Under the pieces are notes generated by a model. The model was given only the letters and a program-made list of their open reading frames with translations, was not told where the DNA came from and made no database searches. Below are positions 1-10,548 of a stretch of 64,000 nucleotides of DNA, one piece after another. The stretch lies in assembly GCA_001247695.2 (NCBI GenBank), contig LGRX02003641.1, positions 1 through 64,000 of the forward strand, in the 5' to 3' direction. The translations under genes were made by a program, and so were the position numbers. The stretch comes from Cymbomonas tetramitiformis (taxonomy: Eukaryota > Chlorophyta > Pyramimonadophyceae > Pyramimonadales > Pyramimonadaceae). How positions within the stretch are numbered: position 1 is the stretch's first letter; each line of letters opens with the position of its first letter.

Positions 1-236
1 CCCGATTTTGCATGCTCTCTCTTATTGGTCGGAGCTCGTGGCACCTCCCCCGATTTTGCATGCTCTCTCTTATTGGTCGGAGCTCGTGGCACCTCCCCCG
101 ATTTTGCATGCTCTCTCTTATTGGTCGAAGCTCATTGGCACCTCCCGATTTTGCATGCTCTCTCTTATTGGTCGGAGCTCGTGGCGCCTCCCCCGATTTT
201 GCATGCTCTCTCTTATTGGTCGGAGCTTGTGGCATC
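1..236. repeat. 48-bp tandem repeat, about 5 copies
   Basis: The motif GATTTTGCATGCTCTCTC recurs at 4, 52, 100, 147 and 195, so the period is 47-48 bp. Each unit holds TTATTGGTCGGAGCTCGTGGC with a few substitutions and one deletion in copy 3. The array runs off the left edge of the window. The overlapping open frames here come only from the repeat and are not taken as genes. Confidence 0.9.
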
Positions 237-994
237 TCTCAGCCACGCCTGGCAGTTCGGCTGGCTCATGTGCTTAAGCAATCTCTATCTTGGTGTGTCC
301 AAAGACGTATTTTGAGCAGCTCCGCGCTCCGCAGGCCGCCGCGCTCAACACCGACAATTGGCACTGGCGTTGAATGGTGTGTATACATCTAGCCGTCTAA
401 TCCGAGCCATCGGAGAGAGCCGACATCGGAGCCATTGCAGAGAGCCGCCATCCTGACGAGTGAACACGTAGGGAGTCCGAACAGACACGGCCTCAGCTCC
501 GTTCTTTGCACTTGTGCCAGAGAGCTTCGCGGAATTGTGCACCGCAGAAGTTTTGAGCGGCACACTGCACAGCTCTCAATAAATTCCCCAGTCCCAACCA
601 TCATGCTCATAAGCACGGGTATCGCCTGTCAGTGTTGGATGCCTTTGTGTATGCCGCCAGTTTGAATTGAGGGTTGTTCTATCTTGGTTGTGTTACAGTT
701 ACAAAACTGTGGACGACTACTACAGGTGCAGCGGCTCCCCTCACATCGCTGCTACTCTATTCTTACTGGCACGATCATTGTTTCAAGCGCAAAACCTTTG
801 GCTTTTGGTTGCGTTTAATCGCAGCAATCACTCGCTTTAGAAAGGTACATTGGTGCAACCGCAGGAATCTCTTGAAGGGGCGCAGGCGCATACAATGTGC
901 TTCGCAATTCGTAGCTGCGTGTGTACAACAACCAAAGCACTGCATGATAGCAGCGGGATTGGGCAGCTGCTCTCCTGTTACATCCGTGTGATCG
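237..994. other. Intergenic, no recognisable feature
   Basis: Only short overlapping open frames on both strands, none resembling a known protein and none with consistent codon use. I see no RNA gene or clear repeat. Confidence 0.5.
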
Positions 995-1448
995 AGGGAT
1001 AGCCGGCTCTTGGATGGCAGGGATAACAGCAGTGGCAATATGATGAAGGGGTAGCCGGATGGCAGGGATAACAGCAGTGGCGATGTGATGGAGGGGTAGC
1101 CGGCTCTTGGATGGCAGGGATAACAGCAGTGGCGATGTGGTGGAGGGGTAGCCGGCTCTTGGATGGCAGGGATGACAGCAGTGGCGATGTGGTCAGAGGG
1201 GTAGCCGGCTCTTGGATGGCAGGGATAACAGCAGGCGACGTGATGGAGGGGTAGCCGGCTCTTTGGATGGTGGACAACAGCAGTGGCGATGTGGTCGAGG
1301 GGTAGCGGCTCTTGGATGGTAGGGATACAGCAGTGGCGATGATCGAGGGATAGCCGGCTCTTGGATGGCAGGGATAACAGCAGTGGCGATGTGATGGAGG
1401 GGTAGCCGGCTCTTGGATGGCAGGGATAACAGCAGTGGCGATGTGATC
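995..1448. repeat. Minisatellite of about 50-60 bp, about 9 copies
   Basis: The core GTAGCCGGCTCTTGGATGG followed by CAGGGATAACAGCAGTGGCGA and a short GATG-rich spacer recurs about nine times, with small deletions in the middle copies. A minus-strand open frame through it repeats the same short peptide and is a by-product of the array. Confidence 0.9.
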
Positions 1449-2196
1449 GAGCAAATTAGCATCCCGATGCTTTGCATCCAGGTGCGTCGTTGGCAGAGCT
1501 GGTTGAGTGTTCTCAGGCCTACTCTGATTCATCGGGCATCTTCAGCGTTTATGCCACGTGGCCTTCTGATTCATTCCCTCGCGGCCTTCTCTCCACCATG
1601 CAGCGCACGCGTCATCCCTATACCTCGAGGGTGAAGAGTGCGCATCCCGAATGTCAGCAGCGAGAGTGCATCTTCTGCGGTGGTGTCGTTGCTGCTGAGG
1701 GGAGTTTCGAGAGGTGAAAGAGGATTCCTCCATTTGGCCACGTGGCGGCTTTAAAGCGGATGGCAAAGTCCTGCCGGCGTCATTTCCACCTTTCGAGCGC
1801 TGCGGCCTGCTCGCGCACATACTCTTTGAACACCTCAGCCAACTCACATATTCTGATTTCCTTCAGCATCGCAGAACCAGCATATTTAACCCTATAAAGA
1901 TAATATGACAATATTAAGAAAATAGGGAAAATCCAGTTACACAACCCTAGAAAGACTGTCTTCCTGGATGGCGTGGAATGTCTTTCGGGGAACGCTTTCC
2001 CACTCGCATTCTACTCGGACATGGCAGCAGAGATCATTCGGGGCCGACGTCTCGATTTAGCGACGCCGGGCGACGTTTACAAGCAGAGCGCAATGCAGGC
2101 GTTCCAGCAGCTCGCCATTCCCCGGCCGCGCTGGGCTCAACTTGCGGGGAGAGGCGTGTCGCTGGACGGACGTATGAAGATGAAGCTGCCCGTGGG
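1449..2196. other. Low-information region upstream of the hydrolase exon
   Basis: Open frames exist on both strands from about 1970 but change frame without a clear splice signal, and I cannot align them to a family. Earlier exons of the hydrolase that follows may be hidden here. Confidence 0.4.
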
Positions 2197-2472
2197 CTTC
2201 CGGGAGTGCGCATCGCTGCGCAGGCGGAGGATGACCCCATCTCGCTTGACCGAGCGATCCCCCGCAGCGCCATCGCGGCCAATCCAAACACGGTGTTGGT
2301 CACCACACCAACCGGGGGGCACTTGGGGTGGACCGCCGGCGACCGGGCCCCATTTGGAGCCCCCTGGACCAACAAGCCCGTCATAGAGTACTTTGTCGCG
2401 ATGGCAGAGATTGTCGCCCGGCAGCGGGAGAGTTGCCTTGTGGTGAGCTCCACCATGCCTGATTTTCCGTAA
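2197..2472 (+). CDS. C-terminal part of an EMB8/ABHD1-3-type alpha/beta hydrolase
   Basis: About 92 codons ending in TAA at 2470-2472. The peptide contains AEDDPIS, then a stretch reading ANPNTVLVTTPTGGHLGW, then APFGAPW and a hydrophobic-acidic tail. In the EMB8/YheT/ABHD1-3 family the DDP motif carries the catalytic aspartate and GGHLGW the catalytic histidine, and the family ends in just this way. The nucleophile (serine) part of the fold is not visible upstream, so this is a last exon or a truncated copy. The upstream boundary is an estimate placed where family likeness begins. Members hydrolyse lipid esters or related substrates, but the substrate here cannot be read from this fragment. 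Whether it is an expressed gene or a fragment is open. Confidence 0.7.
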   Translation, partial: LPGVRIAAQAEDDPISLDRAIPRSAIAANPNTVLVTTPTGGHLGWTAGDRAPFGAPWTNKPVIEYFVAMAEIVARQRESCLVVSSTMPDFP

Positions 2473-2712
2473 ATACTGAAAGGTGCAATATCCGTCCCAG
2501 GAAATTTGCAACACTCCATGCATAGGTCTTTAGGGTTTGAGGACACACACGCGTGTCCCATCATCACAGTCGAAGTAGCACGCTCCGTTGTTTTAGATCT
2601 GCGCGATTGAGCGATTGAGGAGATGGACTACGCTACACAGGCCGGCCAGAATGGGCCTGGTGGCAGGCGGCAAGGGTCTGGGAGAAAGGTCGGGTAGGCT
2701 TCCGGTGGGGCA

Positions 2713-2836
2713 GGCGAGGCAGGAAGGATGGCATCACAGCAGCAGATCTGCAGCAAGAAGCAGAGAATCGAGCAGGCGGGCGACTCGGCTTCTTGCTGCA
2801 CATCTGCTGCTGTGATGCCATCCTTTCTGCCTCGCC
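2713..2836. ncRNA. Near-perfect 49-bp stem with a short loop, miRNA-precursor-like
   Basis: The left arm starts GGCGAGGCAGGAAGGATGG and continues through the CAGCAGCAG stretch to AGCAAGAAGC. The right arm is its reverse complement with about two mismatches, separated by roughly 26 bases. It could be a small-RNA precursor, a foldback insertion or a recent inverted duplication. No expression evidence is available from sequence. Confidence 0.5.
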
Positions 2837-5339
2837 GTGTACGCCTGCACACCACCACCAAGGCGAGAGGGGCAACTTTTGCAGTGCTAACGCCTCAAGG
2901 CCAACAACGCTGATAGTGTGCATTCAGCCAATATCTGAAGATGCAGTTGCACTAAGCAGCGGCGGAGAAACACACTTGGCCGCTGTGAGAGCAGCGGCTG
3001 GAGATCCATCTGCAGCATGCGGTGCTAGGGACATGCGCCTGCCTGGTGCTACATTCGGCCTCGCTAATGCGAGCCATGGGGCTGGGGGCCCTCCTGTGCA
3101 GGGTGCAAGCAGCAATTCCGAAGAATCTCTTTAGGCTTTAGGTTTAGATGAGTAGCCTAAGTAGAGGTATTTATACGCAAGATGCAAGTGAGCTGTGGAG
3201 TCGTCGTTGGTGTGGATGTGGTTCTCGAAATGACACCGCACACTAAGAGATGTTCAAACAAAACAATGTACATAAAGAGATGTGTGAAAGCTGCATTGTA
3301 AAGGGAGATTCGGTGATTGATTACAAAATGGGATTTTGAGGGCAGGATTATATGCTAGGAGCATCAGAGAGAGATCTGATCTCATACAGAAGTAAGAAAC
3401 TGGTGATTGGTGTGTGACTGTGATATGTAGAAATGGCAGTGTTGCGTATCGCGCCAATGGATGCACTTTATCGTTGATTCGGTATATATGGTGCAGTTTA
3501 ATTAAGTGTTTATTTTTTATTTAGCTGCTCTTGATTTGCTCTACTCACCCACTCATCGACCTGAAGAATAACCAGTTCGAGTGTTTGTATCATTATTATT
3601 GGAAATTATTGTAGATTGTGATGAATGCTGTAGAATGTGTGTTTTTGTATGCGTATCCTTGCGAATCCTTTGGCACCCCGAAGCCACAGGAGACTGCACT
3701 ATGTACCCACGCCGGGAATCAAAGGATTCAGCACACACTTCGGAACACTCATCCGGATTCTCCGGAGCTCACTAACGAAGAATGGGACCCCCTAAGCCTC
3801 GCTGAGCCACCCGAGCCCCTCTGCGTCTGCACCGCCAGCGCACTGCCGCCTTGTGCCTGAAGCCGATTCATCCCTGCCCTGTGTATTTGTGTGTGTGTGT
3901 GTGTGTGTGTGTGTGATAAACCAGTTGTGATGACATTTATCACGTCTGTGATTCTTCGGGAACATGTATGATGATCTCTGATCATCATAAGGCATCAAGA
4001 TACTTCTCGAAATGATCCTGCCGAGTGCCCACAATGACTGATATTACAGCGCGGATTATTGAATGGAAGAAAGACTGACGAATTATGCCCTCGGTGCACA
4101 GGATTGCACAGCAAGTATCAGTGCTGCGTCGGAATACATCGGGGCATATCATCCCATCGTCGAGTAGCCACGACCATACATATTCTGACGTGTAAACAAA
4201 GCGATCGGCATTCCATCATTTGTATAGTCTATAGGGCAGCTTGTTATATTATTTGTGTGTATGAAATATACCGGCATCTTACTAACTTACATCATGCATA
4301 TACTGTATATCGTACATGCATACATACATACATCGACACACACACACGCGCGCGCGCGCACACATATATATGTGTGTGTGTGTGTGTGTGCGCATGAATG
4401 CTAGTTTCCTTTTTGCATCCGACGAAACTGGTGGCTCCTCGGCTCCCCGAGAGTTTCCGCCCATCACAAATGTAATATATATATATATATATATATATAG
4501 GGGGTACGCGAACATACAGGTGGGGGGAAAATATCCACTCCCTACTTGCGAACGCATATTAAGGATGTGATTTACGGGGGGGCATGTTACAAATGCCACG
4601 AAGTAGGTCTCGGTGACATGACATGTCATGCCATGTCAAAGCCAATGACACGACACGACATTTGATGGTTCCCGAATGGATTAAAATTATTCCCCACCCA
4701 AATTATCTCCCACTCGCAAGGAGCGCGATGGGGGCACCGCGATGGGGACGTGATGAGGGGACGATGGGGGCGCGATGAGGGGGTGATATGCGCGTGTCGA
4801 GAACGCGATGAGAGGGCGATAGGAGGGCGATATGGGAGGGTGATGGGCGGGAAGGGGAACGTTCTGGGGTCCATAAGCTTTCGCCGAGCCTCTTCGATCA
4901 ACTGTAACGCCGACCCTCGCGTGTCGCAGGCCGCGCAGCGGCCGCGCTCGGAAAAACTCTGGGAACAAGAGTATTCACATGATGATGATATAATTGATGA
5001 TGGATGATCAGGGGGTTTATTTTTTCCCCACCTGTACGTTCACGTATCCCCTATATAATATTATATCATTACTCCAACGAGCGAGCACGCAATAATGTAT
5101 AATATCGATCGATCTCAATCTGGCATAAGACTAGTTGAGACGCGCATTATAAACGTCATCTTGATATATTTTTGGTCAATTTAGATTTTATACGAAATGC
5201 ATCCCTTCTTTCAAGTGGACGCAGGTGATTCCAGGCAGACCTGGCAGTGACTCGTTAATGCATGTGTAAACTCCGCGATGACTTAATGTTGGGTTTCATC
5301 TGAAGTCGATTACGATTGGTCAGAAATATTGAGCTGAGT
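2837..5339. other. Intergenic with microsatellites
   Basis: No gene supported. Contains (GT)n at about 3889-3915, a mixed CA/CG/TG alternating purine-pyrimidine run at 4337-4392 that could adopt Z-DNA, (AT)n at 4475-4499, and a degenerate GGGCGATG-type repeat at about 4725-4850. Everything else is unassigned. Confidence 0.6.
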
Positions 5340-6600
5340 TAACTACACGATGATAAGATGGGCTATGCCACGATGGGCTTGCTACAGTGTGGTGAAGCCT
5401 ATTATGACACTACGCCGTACGATGGCTTCTTTTTCCTAAACCAATAGGAGCACGAAAAATAAGAAAAGGCACACCTTTCTTGAACGTTTGCTGAGTTCTG
5501 ACTATGCCTTTGAAATGACATTTTTCAAAAATATACTCTCTACAGCGGGGTGACCTTAAGAACTTATACCACGCAGTCGATCACCATTGCGATTGGTCAA
5601 AATTAATGAGCTGAGTTGACTACACGACGGCACGATACGCTATGACACGATGGTTTACTACAGTGTGGTGAAGCCTATTATGACACTACGCCGTACGCTG
5701 AATGCTCTTTCCTAAACCAATAGGAGCATGGGAAAAAAAAAGGCACGCCTTTCCTGGACGTTTGCTGATGTCTGACTATGCCTTTGAAATATCAATTTTC
5801 TTTTACATACTCTCTACAGCAGGGTGACCTTAATAACTTATACCACGCAGTTCTCTAACCTAAACCAATAGGATGCCGAATAAAAAGGCACAGCACTTTA
5901 AGTATGGAGAAAATCATTTTCCGCGATGCGATTTTTCAAGGGGGGATCTCCGATTTCATCTCCGATTGTTCCCGCATATGCTCTAGGGGGCGACCTCAAT
6001 ACTTATACCACGCAGTTCTCTATCGTACTCCGATGACACGATGGGCCATGACACGATGGGATTTCCACAATGTGGCGAAGCCTACAGTACTGATTATAAC
6101 ACTACGCCGTACGATGGCTTCTTTGTCCTAAACCAATAGACAACCGAATAGAAGGCTTAACACTGCAAAATATCCAATTTCCGATTGGAACTTTTTAAAG
6201 AGGGGGAATCTCCGATTTCATCTTCGGTTTCCCCCAATATACTCTCTACAGCGGGGTGACCTTAAGAACTTATACCACGCAGTCGATCACCATTGCGAAT
6301 GGTCAAAATTAATGAGCCGAGCTAGCTACACGACGGCGCGATACGCTATGACACGATGGTTTACTACAGTGTGGTGAAGCCTGTTATGACACTACGCCGT
6401 ACGCTGGATGCTCTTTCCTAAACCAATAGGAGCACGGGAAAAAAAAGGCACGCCTTTCCTGAACGTTTGCTGACGTCTGACTATGCCTTTGAAATATCAA
6501 TTTTCTTTTACATACTCTCTACAGCGGGGTGACCTTAATAACTTATACCACGCAGTTCTCTAACCTAAACCAATAGGAGAACGAATAAAAATGCACAGCA
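5340..6600. repeat. Cluster of about four diverged 200-340 bp repeats
   Basis: Blocks containing GACACTACGCCGTACG, then CCTAAACCAATAGGA, then GACTATGCCTTTGAAAT, then TATACTCTCTACAGC and CTTATACCACGCAGT recur in the same order near 5390-5575, 5650-5855, 6000-6280 and 6375-6560. Some copies are partial. No coding capacity is seen. This looks like a dispersed non-autonomous element that has been tandemly duplicated. Confidence 0.8.
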
Positions 6601-7049
6601 CTTTAAGTACGGAGAAAATCATTTTCCGCGATGCGATTTTTCAAAAGGGGGGAATCTCCGATTTCATCTCGTAATTTCCCCCCAATTACGCTTTCAACGG
6701 TCGCGATTTTTTTATTGTACATCGAAAAATGGCATGGCATCTTGGGATGGCATGGCATTGACATCCCAGGTTCCGAGTGCGGTGGCAACGGCCTCACCGA
6801 TGCCCATGCCACTGCCGCTGCAGTCCATCGCTATCGCATGACGTCTGCGATTCTCCCCGTCTCCTTGGGAAACGGAAGCATCATGCCATCGATCATCGTG
6901 CGCTGTAAATGGAAACCAATTGCGAATCTCCAAAATTTCTTGATCAATCGTACTCTGAAATCCGACGTGGACAACTAGCGCAATCCGATTTCGTTTTTCA
7001 GTTTTCCTCACACTCACACGACAGTGAACTTATTGCACTGCACTGACTG

Positions 7050-7555
7050 GACTGCCGCACTGCCCCCGCCGATCTTCTCCCCATCATCCAAGACCAACTC
7101 ACCCTCCGCCATGCAATCCGCCAAGCCGCCGATGAACACCGTGTCCACTACCAGAAGGAATACGATCACACACTGAAACCTGGTTGCTAGATTAGAACGC
7201 CTTCTCATCCCTCATTCTTGCATGGCTTGGTACAACGCACCCACCATCCCGTTACTTTACTTGCCCAACTTCCCTCAGCCTATCTAACACCCTAACTAAC
7301 TTCCTGGATGCTCCTTCCGCTTTACTTTGAAATTTGGCGACCTCGTCATGCTGCACCGCACCACCGGCCGCCATCACCACCAGCAAATTTCAAGGCTTCG
7401 CCGCCACGACCGACCCATTTGTCATCAACGAGCTCGTCGGCAAAGGCTCCGTGCGCCTCCGTGACCATCTATGGGGCCGAGACTTTCCTCAAGCAACTCC
7501 AATCAACATGCAACTGCATCATTACTTCAAGCTCGTGGCGAACCCTCCGTGAAAC
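7050..7555 (+). pseudogene. Decayed Ty3/gypsy-like integrase C-terminal region
   Basis: Three separate frames give parts of one protein in the right order. First comes a stretch reading IRQAADEHRVHYQKEYD, which matches the helical segment before the integrase C-terminal domain. Next is FGDLVMLHRTTGR (from about 7330). Last is a DPFVINELVGKGSVRLRD stretch (about 7410-7475). In Ty3/gypsy polyproteins these are the end of the integrase, with the GDLV motif and a beta-barrel that ends in a GSVRLRD-like strand. Stops and frame changes between the pieces show the copy is dead. No reverse transcriptase, RNase H or LTR is seen nearby. Confidence 0.6.
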
Positions 7556-7624
7556 ACACTTAGTCACAACGCACTCCCTTCCATCGTACAGATCTTCCCA
7601 TCATAATAACCATAGCTTTTAACT

Positions 7625-8085
7625 GACCTTGACCTGAGCATAGCCTGAGTGAAGCTTAGCATAGTTGACCTGATCCAAGCCTAGGCTGGGCTTATGTGAC
7701 CTGCACTGAGTTGAGCGTAGGCCGACCTAAGCTGAGCTGAGCCGAGCATAGGCTGACCTGAGCTGAGCTATGATGCTACATTAAGCTGAGCTGAGCTGAA
7801 GAGCTAAGCCGAGTTGATCGTATGTAGGCTGAGCTGAGCTAAGCCGAGCTGAGCTAAGCCGAGCTGAGCTAAGCTGAGCTGAGCTAAGCTGAGCTGAGCG
7901 TAGGCTGAGCGTAGGCTGAGCTAAGCCGAACCGGGCTGAGCTAAGCTGAGCGTAGGCTGAGCTGGGCTGAGCTAAGCTGAGCGTAGGCTGAGCTGAGCTG
8001 AGCTGAGCTGAGCTGAGCTGAGCTGAGCTGAGCTGAGCTGAGCTGAGCTGAGCTGAGCTGAGCTGGGCTCGGCTAAGCCTCTTAC
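7625..8085. repeat. GAGCT/GAGCTA pentamer array
   Basis: About 460 bp of GAGCT, GAGCTA and AGCGTAG words that become a pure (CTGAG)n run at about 7990-8065. The array degrades toward its left side, as expected for slippage growth. Confidence 0.9.
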
Positions 8086-10548
8086 CGCATAACTCACAAT
8101 CATGCGATCCTGCATCGCCCTGTCCTCTTACCGTTGTCTATGCTTTGCGTGCAGCACCATATAAATGGAGCACATCCTTCTCGCGAAGCAGCCAGCGTTC
8201 GATGCCGCCTACCAGTCACAGGACAAGCGCTTGGAGGAACTGAAGGCTGAAATGAGTCCCCGCCCCAATGCGCCGACGTGTGACAGGTGCTAAAAGCCTT
8301 GCCACAAGCTCTGGCGCTGTCCATCGCTATCGCATGACGCAAAACCCTTAAAAGGGCTCTTTAAACCCTGCTACACCGAGAACCAAACCGACGCTGCCAA
8401 AGAACTCCGGCAGCAACATTAAGCCCCCGCTAAACGGGGCCGTCCGAAAAACACTGCTTCTTACATTTTGTAGCATTCAGCTTTTGCCACAAATCCTCTT
8501 GCCAACAGTCTAAAATCTTGACATACCTTGCTCATAGCCTTAGTCACCTTTTCCCCGCGTTTACACAAGGCCAAATACACACACACACCCACACACACAC
8601 ACATGTAACATATATAATATATGTATACATGTAATTGCATCATCCCTGCCTGACTGTCATAGCTACTAGCATCTGTGCCAGATTAGCATCCGTGCTAAAT
8701 TGGCTTTCGTGCTACACCACATATATACGTCGTATACGAATATATAGTGTGGTGGTGTGTGTGGTGTTGCCTACGTACAAGCCACCAACCTCGACTTCGA
8801 CATTTTCACCATCGACAACACTGTTGACTCCTACGAGTTCATCTCGCCACCTCCCGCATCTCCATCGTATGCACCCCTTGCTCGCTGTCTGGTGCCAGGT
8901 GGTGCCTCGATGCCATGCTTACGTACCACACGCCCGAGCACTCATCATCGTTGTGCTACCCTAATTTTCCGCATGTCCGGGAGCATGCACGCCTGCCCAC
9001 ACCGGCCACGGCCCTTGCCCACCTCTCCCTACTGGTCCCTTGCCGCGTAAACATGCTTCGTACGCGCATGAGATGACCCCTCCCATTCACGCAGGATATA
9101 TGCGTCCCAATGTTTTCCGGGGCCCGCTGTATTGTGAGTGCAGCACCATGCTATATTTAAAATGCTCAGGCCATATCGTTGGCTCCGGCGCATGGTAGAT
9201 TATCAATGCATGCACACACCACTGTAAACCACAGCGACAGAAAATATATTTCGTAGGTATTGGCGGGTTGCTCGGTTCTTTAAACCCTTAAGGGTTCATG
9301 CTCATCCGCAGGCGCTCCGTGCATTGAGCATGAAGAGCGTAAGCGTAACGGGTAATCAGGCAAATTTTCGAATCAAATTCCACGGGTGTGTACCAACATC
9401 GGACGGTACAAATAACAAAATGCGCAAGCGGTTTGCGGCTTGAATCTTAGGTTATGGGTGACGGTCCTATAGCAGCTGGATCCAGTCACTGCAAGCGATG
9501 ATGGACTCGCTTGCACCGAGCATACACGCGAGTCCATTCGAGCATGCACTCGCATACAAGCGAGTCCATTCGAGCATGCACTCTTAATTGCATGCCCGAC
9601 GACTGAACATACAGTATATGCTTCTAGATATACAATATTACCGATTACCCTACACTTCAACAGTGATGGCACTTCTTCAATATTCTCGCTTACCGCTTAC
9701 CGCATCTTACCGCTTCCGCTTGTATTGATGCCACTGTGCCGTGGTAGCGAATCTTCATCAAGGATGAGAATTCATCAAGACCCGCGCGCTCATCACTCAT
9801 CACTTACCGCTCCTTCTGGTCAGAGTGCTAACACCTCCTTCTCCTCATCACTTCTGTTCAAAGTGCTAGCACAAAAATCACGTACGCACACACCATAGCA
9901 CAGATACCGACGCTTGGCCCATAAGATAAATAAGCCGTATCGTCAGGTGCAACGCGTCTAAAAAGCGCATAATGCCATCTATGTTACGTCGGGCCCAAAA
10001 ACCGTTATCTATATATTTTGCCAAAATTTGCGCTATTAAAAAAAAGGCTCTGCTTTCGCCTTTAGAGCAAGAGTTACACGCCCCTGCATGAGTCACAGGG
10101 TCATAACCACACTGATGAAATGTACGCGCTATAAAATCATTGCAAAGGGCGCTTCAAGAGCTTTCGGTGGCAGCGGCACGTCATTCGTCATTCAGGTCAG
10201 CGAAGAAGTCGTTCAATCGAATAAAGAAGCAAATGAGTTAGGCCAACCTCGTGGACTTTGCAGCGGCATGTCATTCAACTAGAGTATCGAAGTCATTCAC
10301 ACTAAAGAAGTATATGATTGTGCCACCCTCGTCTATGATGAATCCTCACCTATGCTGCAAGATGTATCGCATGAATACAATCATATGAATATATACAGCA
10401 ATTATCAATTGATACTGTCCATAGATCAACAAAATCCCGGCGTACGGAGCTATCTAGAATTTTCAACAAATATTATACATCAACCAAAGAGCGCCAAGAC
10501 AAAGTTCGGAAGCGATTTCTATTTCAACATTTTGTCATCAATCCGGCA
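8086..10548. other. Intergenic region downstream of the channel gene
   Basis: No gene supported. Contains a short CA-rich run (about 8577-8605) and a small direct repeat with GCGAGTCCATTCGAGCATGC at about 9530-9585. A peptide fragment near 8190-8400 faintly resembles a retroelement gag knuckle but is too weak to call. The stop codon of the channel gene is at its right edge. Confidence 0.5.

Noticed and set aside
1193..1532. Minus-strand proline-rich frames
   Set aside because: Translation of the 51-bp minisatellite.
7625..8085. Likeness to immunoglobulin switch-region pentamers (GAGCT)
   Set aside because: Simple pentamer slippage explains it; nothing else nearby suggests such a locus.
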